NCBI RefSeq assembly: GCF_003148495.1
Contig: NZ_QGGH01000001.1
Span: 578,347-642,346, forward strand
Reading direction: 5' to 3'
Length of the DNA: 64,000 nucleotides
From: Mesorhizobium loti
GTDB lineage: Bacteria > Pseudomonadota > Alphaproteobacteria > Rhizobiales > Rhizobiaceae
Below are positions 49,415 through 63,356 of this stretch, in pieces. Position numbers and translations under genes: made by a program. The notes beneath the pieces are model-generated. The model was not told where the DNA came from, ran no database searches, and saw nothing but the letters and a program-made list of their open reading frames with translations. The first letter of the stretch is position 1, and every line of letters begins with the position of its first letter.

Positions 49415-49900
49415 ATGTGGCGCAAAACAGCAGCGTGCCTGGCCATCTCAGCGCTTTTCAGCGGTGAGGCAAGCGCTACGACGACGACAACAAACATGAC
49501 CGTGCAGATGACCATCACCGCATCCTGCACGATCAGCAGCGCTTCGACGCTGAACTTCGGTTCATCGGGCGTCATTGCGGCCAATGTCGACCAGACGTCG
49601 ACGGTCCAGGTTCAGTGCACGAACACCACCCCGTACAACATTGGTCTGGACGCCGGCACTGGTTCGGGCGCGACGGTTGCGGCGCGCAAGATGACCAATG
49701 GCGCCTCGACGATTACCTATTCACTCTACAGCGACAGCGGCAGAACGACCGTTTGGGGCAGCACAATCGGAACCAACACGGTTTCGGCGACGGGCACCGG
49801 TTCTGCCCAGAGCTTTACCGTATATGGACGCGTGCCGACGCAGTCCACGCCTGCGCCAGCAGCCTATACGGACACGGTAACGGTCACGGTGACCTATTAG
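49415..49900 (+). CDS. Spore coat U (SCPU) domain pilus subunit
   Basis: A 161-residue secreted protein with a signal peptide (MWRKTAACLAISALFSGEAS, cut near SGEASA). One SCPU domain follows: TITASCTISSASTLNFGSSG, NTTPYNIGLDAGTGSG and the C-terminal YTDTVTVTVTY. The SCPU fold is the subunit type of Csu-like chaperone-usher pili (archaic fimbriae). It is 43 bases upstream of the chaperone gene. It is probably the main shaft subunit and should be polymerised by the usher. It shares a strongly similar second half with the tandem-SCPU protein at 53085. Confidence 0.88.
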   Translation: MWRKTAACLAISALFSGEASATTTTTNMTVQMTITASCTISSASTLNFGSSGVIAANVDQTSTVQVQCTNTTPYNIGLDAGTGSGATVAARKMTNGASTITYSLYSDSGRTTVWGSTIGTNTVSATGTGSAQSFTVYGRVPTQSTPAPAAYTDTVTVTVTY

Positions 49901-49943
49901 GATTAGGCTGTCACTTGGCGGTCGGCATTTGGGGGAGCGGGAA

Positions 49944-50675
49944 ATGAGCTGGACAAAGCTGGCTTGGATTTTGGCGGGAGCACTGCTTTTCAGCGGTGCG
50001 CCGGTATGGGCGGAGTCCCTCCAGGTGCAACCCGCCCTCGTCGACGTCGTGGCTCCCGGTGCATCGTCGACCATCACGCTTCGCAACGAAGGACCGACGC
50101 CGACCAATGTGCAGATTCGTGTTTTTCGCTGGACGCAAGTGAATGGCAACGAATCCCTGACGCCGACGGAGGATGTCGTTGCCTCGCCTCCCGCCGTCAC
50201 GCTCGTGCCTGGCGCCGGCTATGTCGTACGCATCGTGCGCGTGACGAAGCGGCCCATAGCGGCCGAGGAAGCCTATCGTCTTCTGGTGGACGAACTTCCT
50301 GATGCCAACCGCACAAGGACCGGCACCGTGAGACTGCTGATTCGCCACTCTATTCCGGTCTTTTTCAGCTCTCCACAAAAAACGCCGCCGGCCGTCGACT
50401 GGACTGTCTCGAGGCAGGCCGGGCGGCTGATCGTTTCGGCCCGAAACAAGGGCGGTATGCGCCTGCGCATCTCCGCACTTTCGCTGCGTGACGCAGGTGG
50501 ACACAAGATCTCATTCGGGGGCGGGCTCGTCGGATATGCGCTCGGCCGGTCGGCAATGCATTGGACGGCACCAGCCGGCGGGCGCAAATTTGCCGCCAAG
50601 GGATCGGTCTCGATCTCCGGTCAAGGCAATGATGGCACGATCAACGCCGTTGCGCCGGTTGTCGCTGCACCGTGA
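49944..50675 (+). CDS. Periplasmic pilus chaperone (Csu-type)
   Basis: A 243-residue periplasmic chaperone with signal peptide (MSWTKLAWILAGALLFSGAP, cut after VWA). The immunoglobulin-like two-domain plan is seen: NEGPTPTNVQIRVFRW (N-terminal domain), EEAYRLLVDELP (the conserved G1/F1 region binding subunits) and LISARNKGGMRLRI-like in domain 2. GGGGGAGCGGG precedes the ATG at 49944. The stop overlaps the usher GTG start (GTGA). Confidence 0.9.
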   Translation: MSWTKLAWILAGALLFSGAPVWAESLQVQPALVDVVAPGASSTITLRNEGPTPTNVQIRVFRWTQVNGNESLTPTEDVVASPPAVTLVPGAGYVVRIVRVTKRPIAAEEAYRLLVDELPDANRTRTGTVRLLIRHSIPVFFSSPQKTPPAVDWTVSRQAGRLIVSARNKGGMRLRISALSLRDAGGHKISFGGGLVGYALGRSAMHWTAPAGGRKFAAKGSVSISGQGNDGTINAVAPVVAAP

Positions 50676-53059
50676 ATGCGGCTTGCCTGCTGGCAATGTC
50701 GACACTGGCCGCCGCGCTGACACTATCCAATCAGGCTTCGGGGGCGGTCCAGCAGCTTCAACTCGAAGTCTTCATCAACGGCGCTCCAACCAATCAGATC
50801 GCGGCATTCGTATCTACCGACGGGCGGCATCTGGGCGCAAAGCCGGATGAGTTGCGGGACTTGGGACTGGATCCGGGCAAGGGCCGATCCAACGCCGCAA
50901 CCATCATGCTCGACAATATCAAGGGGTTGGCTTACCGCTACGAGGTGGCGGAGCAGCGCATTTTCCTGACCATCGGCAATGGCTTGCGCGGGACAATGTC
51001 ATATGACGCGGCGCCGGATCACGAGGCATCGCCGGATATTCAGGCAGGGTTCGGCGGTGTCCTCAACTACAATCTGTTCGCGGCGTCGCGGCAGGAGCCC
51101 GGCGCAAGCGGCTTCTCCTTCAGCGGTGTTTCCACAACCCTCGACGCGAGGGCCTTTTCGCCGGTTGGCACGTTCGGCCAGTCGGCGATCCTGCGGCTGG
51201 CGGACAATGGACGCACCGATGCATTGAGGCTCGACACCGCCTATACCTATTCGGACCCGGCGACGCTGACGACATATCAGGCTGGCGATGCGATTTCCGG
51301 CGGCTTTGCCTGGACCCGGCCGATACGCATTGGCGGGCTTCAGGCGCGCCGCAATTTCGGGCTTCGAGCGGACCTCATCACGCAGCCGCTTGCCTCGGTG
51401 AGCGGCAGCGCGGCAGTGCCGTCGACGGTCGACGTCTATGTCAACGACCTGAAGACCTATTCGCACACGGTTGACACGGGTCCGTTCCAGATCACCGACA
51501 TTCCAGTCACCACGGGTGGCGGCGAGGCACTTGTCGTGCTGCGCGATGCGGCCGGCCATGAGACGCGCACGAGCGTACCGTTCTACGCCTCGCCCAGCCT
51601 GCTAAAGCCAGGCCTCTTCGACTTCTCGCTGGAGGCCGGCCTGCCCAGGCACGGCTATGCGACGACGTCGGATGCCTATGCCGCCAATCAGCCTGTCATA
51701 TCGGCAAGCCTGAGAAAGGGTATCTACGACTGGCTGACGCTGGAAAGCCACGCGGAGGCCGGCAAGGATCTGGTCAATGGCGGGCTCGGCATGGCGGTGC
51801 GCACCGGCTCGCTAGGCATCGCCTCGTTCGCGCTGGCTGGCAGCCGCAGCGAAGCGGGCAATGGCCTGCAGTCCTATGCCTCATTCGAGATCAGGGTCCG
51901 GACCCTCAGCATCAATGCCAGTTCGCAGATGACCTTCGGTTCTTATGACGATCTCGCCTCGGTGACCGATCGGCTTCAGGACGGCGGAACGGCCGGTCAC
52001 GCCTTCCTCAATCTGCTGTCATTCGATCCAGGCGCCGCTGATGCTTCGTCCCGATCCAGGCCGCCGAAGATGGTCAACAGCATTTCCGTCGGAACCCCGT
52101 TGTCTTTCGACAGCGGCAGCATCAGCGCAAGCTACATCGATCTGACACCGGCCTGCGGCGAAAGCTCCAGGATACTCACCGCCTCCTATTCGCGAACGCT
52201 GCCTTTCGGCTATCTCAATGCCACCGCGTTCGCCGAACTTGGCGGGCGACGCAACGCCGGCCTCTTCGCCGGGCTGTCGATCCCGATCGGCGGCGATACA
52301 ATGGCATCGACGGCCATTTCCGCCGCCAGGGGCAGGTTCGACGTGATCGCCGACGTGAGCAAGCCGCTCGGCGAGGAACCGGGAAGCCTTGGCTGGCGGG
52401 CCAGCGTCACCCAAGGCCGATCCGCGGAGGGCTCCGCGGCGGTCTCTTATCGTTCTTCCCACGGGCGTGCCGACGCCGACGTCGCCCGTTCGAACTCCGG
52501 CACCACGGCGACAGCCCAGTTCGACGGGGCGATCGCAACGATGGGATCCGGCATCTTCCTGACAGACCGGATCGACGACAGTTTCGCCGTCATCGAAACA
52601 GGCTTGCCGAATGTCGGCGTGCTCTACGAAAACCGACCGTCGGGCGTCACCGATGCAAAGGGCCGGCTGCTGCTGCCGCGCCTGCGCTCCTATCAGAGAA
52701 ACAAGATCGCCATCGACACGACCAACCTGCCCGTCGACGCCGACGTCGCGACAACGCAGGACGTCATCGCGCCAGCCGACCGGGCTGGAGTTCGGGTCGA
52801 TTTCCGGGTTCGCACGAATGTGGACGCGGCCGTCCTCATCCTGTCGGGGCCTGATGGACAGCCGCTCGAGGCCGGGTCGCATGGCACGATCAATGGTAAT
52901 CAGGACTTCGTCATCGGCTATGACGGGCGCGCCTATGTGAAGGGACTGGCACGCGAGAACATCGTCGCCGCCGAAACCGCCAAGGGGTCGTGCCAGGCAG
53001 CGTTCGGCTACACGCCGAAAGCAAACGGGCAAGTGGTCATTCCGGTCGCCTGCCGCTGA
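50672..53059 (+). CDS. Outer-membrane fimbrial usher (Csu-type)
   Basis: A 795-residue usher (FimD family). It has a signal peptide (CLLAMSTLAAALTLSNQASG region) and an N-terminal domain for chaperone-subunit delivery (LEVFINGAPTNQIAAFVSTD). A 24-stranded pore region (GEALVVLRDAAGHETRTSV, LLKPGLFDFSLEAGLPRHG) and a C-terminal part with paired cysteines (GSCQAAFGYTPK and VIPVACR) follow. The start is GTG at 50672, overlapping the chaperone stop. It assembles and exports the SCPU pilus through the outer membrane. Confidence 0.93.
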   Translation: MNAACLLAMSTLAAALTLSNQASGAVQQLQLEVFINGAPTNQIAAFVSTDGRHLGAKPDELRDLGLDPGKGRSNAATIMLDNIKGLAYRYEVAEQRIFLTIGNGLRGTMSYDAAPDHEASPDIQAGFGGVLNYNLFAASRQEPGASGFSFSGVSTTLDARAFSPVGTFGQSAILRLADNGRTDALRLDTAYTYSDPATLTTYQAGDAISGGFAWTRPIRIGGLQARRNFGLRADLITQPLASVSGSAAVPSTVDVYVNDLKTYSHTVDTGPFQITDIPVTTGGGEALVVLRDAAGHETRTSVPFYASPSLLKPGLFDFSLEAGLPRHGYATTSDAYAANQPVISASLRKGIYDWLTLESHAEAGKDLVNGGLGMAVRTGSLGIASFALAGSRSEAGNGLQSYASFEIRVRTLSINASSQMTFGSYDDLASVTDRLQDGGTAGHAFLNLLSFDPGAADASSRSRPPKMVNSISVGTPLSFDSGSISASYIDLTPACGESSRILTASYSRTLPFGYLNATAFAELGGRRNAGLFAGLSIPIGGDTMASTAISAARGRFDVIADVSKPLGEEPGSLGWRASVTQGRSAEGSAAVSYRSSHGRADADVARSNSGTTATAQFDGAIATMGSGIFLTDRIDDSFAVIETGLPNVGVLYENRPSGVTDAKGRLLLPRLRSYQRNKIAIDTTNLPVDADVATTQDVIAPADRAGVRVDFRVRTNVDAAVLILSGPDGQPLEAGSHGTINGNQDFVIGYDGRAYVKGLARENIVAAETAKGSCQAAFGYTPKANGQVVIPVACR

Positions 53060-53084
53060 CATAGGGGCCGCCGCCTGTGGCCTG

Positions 53085-54101
53085 TCAGTAGGTGACCGTG
53101 ACGACGATTGTATCGGTGTAAGTTCCAGGCGCAGGCGTGGTCTGCGCAGGGGCGCGGGCGTATACGGTGTATGCTTGGTCCAGCCCGGTGCCGGTGCCGC
53201 TAGCGGTGTTGGTGCCGATCGTGTTTCCCCAGACGGTGGTCCTACCGGTGTCGCTGTAGAGCGAATAGGTCACAGTCCTGATGCCGCTCGTCATCTTCCT
53301 GCTGGCGACCGTGGCGCCGGATCCGGTTCCGGCGCCGAGCCCGATGTTGTAGGGGGTCGCGTCCGTGCATTGAACCGTGACCGAACCCGTCGAATCGGCA
53401 TTCGATGCCAGCACGCCGACCGAGCCAAAATTCACGTTGGTGGCCGAAACGTTGCAGTTCGCGTTGATTGTCGCGGTCCAGGTGGAGCCGCTGGAGGTGG
53501 CTTGCCGGCTGCCTGTCGGGCACGCCGCGGCAGTCCTGTAGTCATAGGCGGCGGCGGGCGCGGTGGTCATGGTCCAGGTATATGATCCAGGTCCCGAGGT
53601 GGTCTGGTTGGAGAATACCCTGCCGTAAACCGTCAGCGTAGCATTGGCGCTGCCGGAGGAACCGAGGCCGAGATCGTAGGTCGTCCCGATGGGATAGAGG
53701 CCGTAGGCTGTCGTCGCCAGGCCCCACGATCCCCATATCGTCGTTCGCGTCGCATTGCTGTAGAGTTCATGCACCAGCCGCTCCGAGCCGGACGCCAGCC
53801 GGCGATTGCCGGCGGCGTTCGTCTGACCGGGTGACAGTTCGACGCACAGGCGCACCGTCTGGTTGGCCGTCCCGGTGCAATTGATCGAGAAGGTTGTCGT
53901 CGTATCGTCAGCCGCACCGCTCAGGATGTCCACCACGCCATACGATCCGTTGGCGGCCGTCATCGAACAGGTCTGGGACCAAGCGCCTTGCAGGCTGGAA
54001 GCGAGCAGTATCGTGACCAGCACCGCCCGCAACTGAGCCGTCCAGTGAAGCGAACGGCAAAACCGCCGATGTGTCCTCAAACCTGATCCGCTGTGTTCCA
54101 T
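53085..54101 (-). CDS. Tandem-SCPU-domain pilus protein (probable tip adhesin)
   Basis: A 338-residue secreted protein with a signal peptide (RAVLVTILLASSLQGAWSQ, cut before TCSM) and two SCPU domains. Domain 1 is about residues 44-185 (SYGVVDILSGAADDTTTTFS, with TVYGRVFSNQTTS). Domain 2 is about 205-338 (NCNVSATNVNFGSVGVLASN, ending YTDTIVVTVTY). The two-domain form suggests the tip adhesin of a Csu-like pilus (CsuE). It is convergent with the usher across 25 bases and only 12 bases after the threonine aldolase, an unusual place: Csu tip genes are normally the last gene on the usher strand. Confidence 0.85.
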   Translation of the reverse strand: MEHSGSGLRTHRRFCRSLHWTAQLRAVLVTILLASSLQGAWSQTCSMTAANGSYGVVDILSGAADDTTTTFSINCTGTANQTVRLCVELSPGQTNAAGNRRLASGSERLVHELYSNATRTTIWGSWGLATTAYGLYPIGTTYDLGLGSSGSANATLTVYGRVFSNQTTSGPGSYTWTMTTAPAAAYDYRTAAACPTGSRQATSSGSTWTATINANCNVSATNVNFGSVGVLASNADSTGSVTVQCTDATPYNIGLGAGTGSGATVASRKMTSGIRTVTYSLYSDTGRTTVWGNTIGTNTASGTGTGLDQAYTVYARAPAQTTPAPGTYTDTIVVTVTY

Positions 54102-54113
54102 TGTCCCGGTCTA

Positions 54114-55163
54114 TCAGGCAATCAGCTGGCCAAAGCGGTCGACATCTTCGGCCGTCGTCGCAAAGCTGGTGACGAAGCGATAGAGCAACTCGTCCTCGCC
54201 GATATGACCGTCAAAGCCATGCGGCTTGTGCCAGTCGTAGAAGGCGGCACCGGCTGCCTGCAGCTTTTCGGCTTCGGCCTTCTTGATCACCGCGAACACC
54301 TCGTTTGCCTGCGGCAGCCAGGCCAGCTTTGCCGTGGCCGAATCCTCGATCGCCGCGGCAAGGCGCGCGGCCATGGCGTTGGCGTGGCGGGCGGTATCCA
54401 GCCACAATCCGTCCTTGAAATAGGCCTCGAACTGCGCCGCGACGAAACGCGATTTCGAAAACAGCTGGGCGGCGCGCTTGCGCAGAAAGGCCAGCTCCTT
54501 GGCGCGGTCGAGATCGAACAGCACGATCGCTTCGGCGCACCAGCAGCCGTTCTTGGTGCCGCCGAAGGAGAGGATGTCGACGCCGCGTTTCCAGGTCATT
54601 TCGGCCGGTGTGGTCTCAAGCGCGACCAGCGCGTTGGCAAAGCGGGCGCCGTCCATGTGCAGGGGCACCGAATACTTCTTGGCGATCGCCGAAATCGTCT
54701 CGATCTCATTCAGCCCGTAGATGGTGCCGACCTCGGTCGACTGGGTTATCGAAACAGCCATCGGCCGTCCCCAATGGACGATTTCGGGCGCGAAACGGCC
54801 AATGGTCCTTTTCAGATTGTGCGGGTCGATCTTGCCCAGCGGGCCATCGATGTCATGCAGGCGCGAGCCGCCGGAAAAGTACACCGGCGCGCCGCATTCA
54901 TCCTCGATGACATGCGATTCGCGGTGGGCGAAGGAAATGCCGCCCGGCTTGTTGTAAGTGGTCAGCGCCAGCGAGTTGGCGGCCGTGCCGGTGGCGACGA
55001 AGAACACCGCGACCTCGCGTTCGAAAATCTCGCTGAAGCGCTGATAGACGGCCTGGTCGAGCGCACCGTCGCCATAGGCAGTGGAAAAGCCGCCGGCCGC
55101 GGCCGACAGGCCGGCAACGATATCGGGATGGGCGCCTGCCCAGTTGTCGGAAGCGAAGAACAT
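54114..55163 (-). CDS. Low-specificity L-threonine aldolase family protein
   Basis: A 349-residue PLP enzyme of the beta-eliminating lyase fold. It splits L-threonine or L-allo-threonine to glycine and acetaldehyde. The PLP lysine is in SFGGTKNGCWCAEA (FGGTKN motif), with PLHMDGARFANALVAL and VAVFFVATGTAANSLAL at the cofactor site. It has its promoter in the gap toward gltB, from which it is divergent. The SCPU gene follows at 12 bases, probably on the same mRNA. Confidence 0.9.
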   Translation of the reverse strand: MFFASDNWAGAHPDIVAGLSAAAGGFSTAYGDGALDQAVYQRFSEIFEREVAVFFVATGTAANSLALTTYNKPGGISFAHRESHVIEDECGAPVYFSGGSRLHDIDGPLGKIDPHNLKRTIGRFAPEIVHWGRPMAVSITQSTEVGTIYGLNEIETISAIAKKYSVPLHMDGARFANALVALETTPAEMTWKRGVDILSFGGTKNGCWCAEAIVLFDLDRAKELAFLRKRAAQLFSKSRFVAAQFEAYFKDGLWLDTARHANAMAARLAAAIEDSATAKLAWLPQANEVFAVIKKAEAEKLQAAGAAFYDWHKPHGFDGHIGEDELLYRFVTSFATTAEDVDRFGQLIA

Positions 55164-55667
55164 GCATTCTGCCTATGTCTTGGGAAATCGGGGTTCTGGG
55201 GAAATCAGCCGGAAGTTGACCGGTTTCACGTGCTGATCGCAAGGGCAGGCGCAGGAAAATCGGTAAAGCCAGCCAGCCGGCAAGGAAGAGGCCTGCGACT
55301 GAAGCTTACGTTCTTCCTCAACTTCACGACATTTTCTGTCGCGAAAGGCCCAAGTTTTTTGTGAATCGGTCTTGTGTGCGTCCGGGATTTCTGTCATAAA
55401 AATTTAGGACAGTAGTGCTGTCTTATTTTGTCGCACAAAACAAGCCGGATTGGCGTATCATTTGGGCCTCTCCGGCTGTTGCCGCGAGCGACAGGTGGAC
55501 GGCCAGACTGTTGCCAGTAGGAATACCTCTGGCCTGTACGAATACGAACCATGCGGAAAGTCGCCTGGTTCGGCAAGGATTTCGCAAGACGTGCCGCAAG
55601 GATCAGGGTGAGCCAAGTGCTTGCCGAGGCAAACCAGCGCCCGAAGGGCTGGAATGGAGGACAGGAG
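55164..55667. other. Divergent region between threonine aldolase and gltB
   Basis: About 504 bases; no gene supported. It holds a GACAG/CTGTC small hairpin with a downstream T-rich tract (55408-55429) and a run of T (55354-55360). Both gene promoters must lie here, and the gltB leader is long. I see no clear riboswitch or known leader motif. Confidence 0.5.
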
Positions 55668-60404
<4,737 letters not shown>

Positions 60405-60546
60405 GCTTTTGCAATTGCCGGGGTGCCCAGGCTTCCCGGCCTATCTTCATCGACAGTTTGACCTCGGGCGCAAGGTTGCCATGGCTGCCTCAAGAGGTTA
60501 ACGGGTGCGGCGAAAACCGCACCATCTGGACAGCAGGAACTGGACT

Positions 60547-62001
60547 ATGGGCAAGGTAACAGGCTTTCTCGAAATCGACCGGCAGGTGCATAAGTACCAG
60601 CCGGCCTCCGATCGCATCCGGCATTTCCGTGAATTCACGCTGCCGATGTCGGACAAGGAGGTTGAGAAACAGGCCGCGCGCTGCATGGATTGCGGCATTC
60701 CGTTCTGCCACGGGCCGACGGGATGCCCGATCCACAACCAGATTCCGGACTGGAACGACCTCGTCTACAATGGCGACTGGGACAACGCGATCCGGAACTT
60801 GCATTCGACCAACAATTTCCCGGAGTTCACCGGCCGCATCTGCCCCGCACCCTGCGAGGAAGCCTGCACGCTGAACCTCGAGGACATTCCCGTCGCCATC
60901 AAGACGGTCGAGCAGGCGATTGCCGACAAGGCCTATGAAACCGGCCACATCAGGCCCTATCCGCCGGAGAAGAAGACCGGCAAGCGGGTCGCCATCATCG
61001 GCTCCGGCCCTGCCGGCATGGCGGCTGCCCAGCAGCTTGGCCGCGCTGGCCACGACGTCCATGTCTACGAGCGCGAGAGCCGGCCTGGCGGGCTGATGCG
61101 TTACGGCATTCCCGACTTCAAGATCGAGAAGCACTATATCGACCGGCGCATCGAGCAGATGCAGGGCGAGGGCGTGACCTTCCATTGCGGCGTCAATGTC
61201 GGCGTCGACAAGCCGGTTGCCGAGCTGCTCGCCGAACATGATGCCGTGCTTTATTGTGGCGGTTCGGAAACACCGCGCGCGGCCGGTATCCCCGGCGATG
61301 ATCTCGGCGGCGTGCATGACGCGATGCCCTATCTGGTGCAGCAGAACCGCCGGGTCGGCGGCGAACCTATCCAGTCGGTGGCGTGGCCGTCGCATCCAAT
61401 TATCGCCGGCGGCCAGCATGTCGTCGTCGTCGGTGGCGGCGATACCGCGTCCGATTGTGTCGGCACCGCCTTCCGCCAAGGTGCGGTGCGCGTCACCCAG
61501 CTCGACATCCGCCCACAGCCGCCGGAGAAGGAAGACAAGCTTTCGGTCTGGCCCTACTGGGCGACCAAGATGCGCACTTCGTCCTCGCAGGCCGAAGGCG
61601 CGGAGCGCGAATTCCAGGTGGCGACACTCGAATTCATCGGCGAGGAAGGCCAGTTGACCGGCGTCAAATGCTGCGAGGTCGACGACAAGCGCAAGCCGAT
61701 CGCCGGCACCGAATTCGTCATCCGCGCCGATCTCGCCTTCATCGCCATCGGCTTTGCCGGGCCGGCTGCGGCCGGAGTGGCTGGGGAATTGGAGGGTGAG
61801 ATGAAGATCGCCACCGACAGCCGCCGCTCCAGGAATGTCGAGGCCAATGACCGCGACTACAGGACCAGCGTCGACAGGCTCTATGCGGCCGGCGACGTGC
61901 GTCGTGGCCAGTCGCTGGTCGTCTGGGCAATCCGCGAGGGCCGCCAGGCGGCACGCTCGATCGACGAGGCGTTGATGGGGGCGAGCGTTCTCCCGCGCTG
62001 A
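60547..62001 (+). CDS. gltD: Glutamate synthase (NADPH) small subunit
   Basis: A 484-residue flavoprotein. The N-terminal iron-sulphur domain carries CMDCGIPFCHGPTGCPIHN and CPAPCEEACTL. The FAD site is AIIGSGPAGMAAAQQLGRAG and the NADPH site VVVGGGDTASDCVGTAFRQG. The start at 60547 follows AGGA. It takes electrons from NADPH and passes them to the large subunit. Gene order gltB-gltD is the usual one. Confidence 0.97.
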   Translation: MGKVTGFLEIDRQVHKYQPASDRIRHFREFTLPMSDKEVEKQAARCMDCGIPFCHGPTGCPIHNQIPDWNDLVYNGDWDNAIRNLHSTNNFPEFTGRICPAPCEEACTLNLEDIPVAIKTVEQAIADKAYETGHIRPYPPEKKTGKRVAIIGSGPAGMAAAQQLGRAGHDVHVYERESRPGGLMRYGIPDFKIEKHYIDRRIEQMQGEGVTFHCGVNVGVDKPVAELLAEHDAVLYCGGSETPRAAGIPGDDLGGVHDAMPYLVQQNRRVGGEPIQSVAWPSHPIIAGGQHVVVVGGGDTASDCVGTAFRQGAVRVTQLDIRPQPPEKEDKLSVWPYWATKMRTSSSQAEGAEREFQVATLEFIGEEGQLTGVKCCEVDDKRKPIAGTEFVIRADLAFIAIGFAGPAAAGVAGELEGEMKIATDSRRSRNVEANDRDYRTSVDRLYAAGDVRRGQSLVVWAIREGRQAARSIDEALMGASVLPR

Positions 62002-62007
62002 GCGTTT

Positions 62008-63225
62008 TTAGCGATTGATTGCCGTCGTGGTGTCGGTCGCGGCTGCAGCCTTGGGTGGCCAGGAGAAATCGTCGGCGCGGCCGGGCGAAGCCACGGGTGC
62101 CTTGCCCTCCACCACCAGCCTTTCGCCGGGCAGGTCCGGATCGGCCTTCGCCAGTGGTGCCGCGCCAAGCAACTCGGAGCCGCCGTCGAGCGCCGGATCG
62201 CTGAGCAGCATTGGCGCGGTGCGGTCGATGACGATGGGGGCTGCGGCCGGCGCCGGCGTCTCCACGGGAGCGCCCGCTGGCGCGGAAGCCGTAACCACGC
62301 TTCCCGGCGCGGACAGGCCGAGGATCTTCAACAGTGGTTTTTCGGTATAGAAGGCGAGCTTGCGCTTGCCTGCCTTCGAGACATTGATGCCGTCATCGGC
62401 GCGCAGCCGCACCGGTTGGCCGTTCATGTCGGGGCCGCTGGTGATGAAGGCGCCGTTCTCGTCGACGAACCCGTCCCAGACGTCGACGAATTCGCCGCCA
62501 TGGCTTTCGGCCGCCTTATGGTAGATGTCGTTGAAGGCCAGCATGTCGGAGGTCATCTTCGGCACCCGGAACGCTGGCATGCCGACCCACAGGAAAGGCA
62601 CTTTCGCAGTGGCGATGACCTTGCCGAGTGCATCGGTGCGACGCTCATATTCCTTGGTCCAATTCTCGGACCAAGGCTGCTCGCGCACATCCCCCACCTT
62701 CATCTGCTGACGGTCGTTGGAACCCAGCATGACGACCACGGCGGTCGGGTTTTCGGTCTCGATCAGCGATTTGATCTGTTCGGGCCAGTTGTAGAAATCA
62801 TCACGCACGAAGCCGGACGAACCATTGGAGCGAGCAACGATCCTGACGCCGGGATTCTCGGCAAAGGCGGTGTCCAGGCCTTCGGCGAGGCCTGCCGCCA
62901 TGAAGTCGCCGACCACCAGGACGACGCGGGCGTCCGGCGCCTTGTCTACCACCGGGGTTTCCGGCTCGGCTGGCGGGCGAGGGGCGCGGGGTTTCTTGGC
63001 CTTGGGTCTCGGTTTCGCCTGCTGGATGTCAAGCGGTGGCTCGATCCGCTCGCTGCGGCGCGGAAACAGAAGGTCGCGCAACGACCAGCCACGATTTTGC
63101 TGCTGCTCCTGCGCCATGGCCGGCGCGTGGAAGGCGCCAGCCACACAGACGGCGAGCACGACGATGGCCAGGACAAGCACCGGCACGCGACGAACAAGCC
63201 TTGCGATGCGCGCAGCCGAAGCCAA
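62008..63225 (-). CDS. DUF459 SGNH-like protein (probable periplasmic)
   Basis: A 405-residue DUF459 protein of the SGNH/GDSL hydrolase clan. A hydrophobic signal or anchor (VPVLVLAIVVLAVCVAGAFH) is followed by a charged linker, then the hydrolase-like domain (about 95-310) and a Pro/Ala-rich tail. The first motif is VLVVGDFMAAGLAEGL, so the nucleophile serine of GDS(L) appears as Phe. MLGSNDRQQ (block III) is kept. The start is TTG at 63225 with GGAGGAAACGG directly upstream; another TTG at 63297 would place a terminator hairpin within the gene, so it is rejected. Function is unknown, perhaps cell-wall or polysaccharide modification. Confidence 0.78.
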   Translation of the reverse strand: MASAARIARLVRRVPVLVLAIVVLAVCVAGAFHAPAMAQEQQQNRGWSLRDLLFPRRSERIEPPLDIQQAKPRPKAKKPRAPRPPAEPETPVVDKAPDARVVLVVGDFMAAGLAEGLDTAFAENPGVRIVARSNGSSGFVRDDFYNWPEQIKSLIETENPTAVVVMLGSNDRQQMKVGDVREQPWSENWTKEYERRTDALGKVIATAKVPFLWVGMPAFRVPKMTSDMLAFNDIYHKAAESHGGEFVDVWDGFVDENGAFITSGPDMNGQPVRLRADDGINVSKAGKRKLAFYTEKPLLKILGLSAPGSVVTASAPAGAPVETPAPAAAPIVIDRTAPMLLSDPALDGGSELLGAAPLAKADPDLPGERLVVEGKAPVASPGRADDFSWPPKAAAATDTTTAINR

Positions 63226-63253
63226 CCGTTTCCTCCATCCCTTGGCGCGCTCC

Positions 63254-63283
63254 CGCGAAAAATCGCAGCGATTTTTTCGCGAA
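63254..63283 (-). terminator. Hairpin terminator after the lytic transglycosylase gene
   Basis: CGCGAAAAATCG and CGATTTTTTCGCG form a long inverted repeat with a short loop and internal A/T runs, between the transglycosylase stop and the DUF459 start. The A/T runs in the stem could allow termination in either direction. Confidence 0.65.
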
Positions 63284-63356
63284 GAACCTTGCGCCAAACC
63301 TGATTACTACAGTGTCCTTTGCGCGCCCGGAAGGCTGCGTGACACCGCAGGTGGCT

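Noticed and set aside
63226..63297. An upstream TTG start for the DUF459 gene at 63297
   Set aside because: This would place the inverted-repeat terminator inside the coding region and it has no ribosome site, whereas the TTG at 63225 directly follows GGAGGAAACGG.
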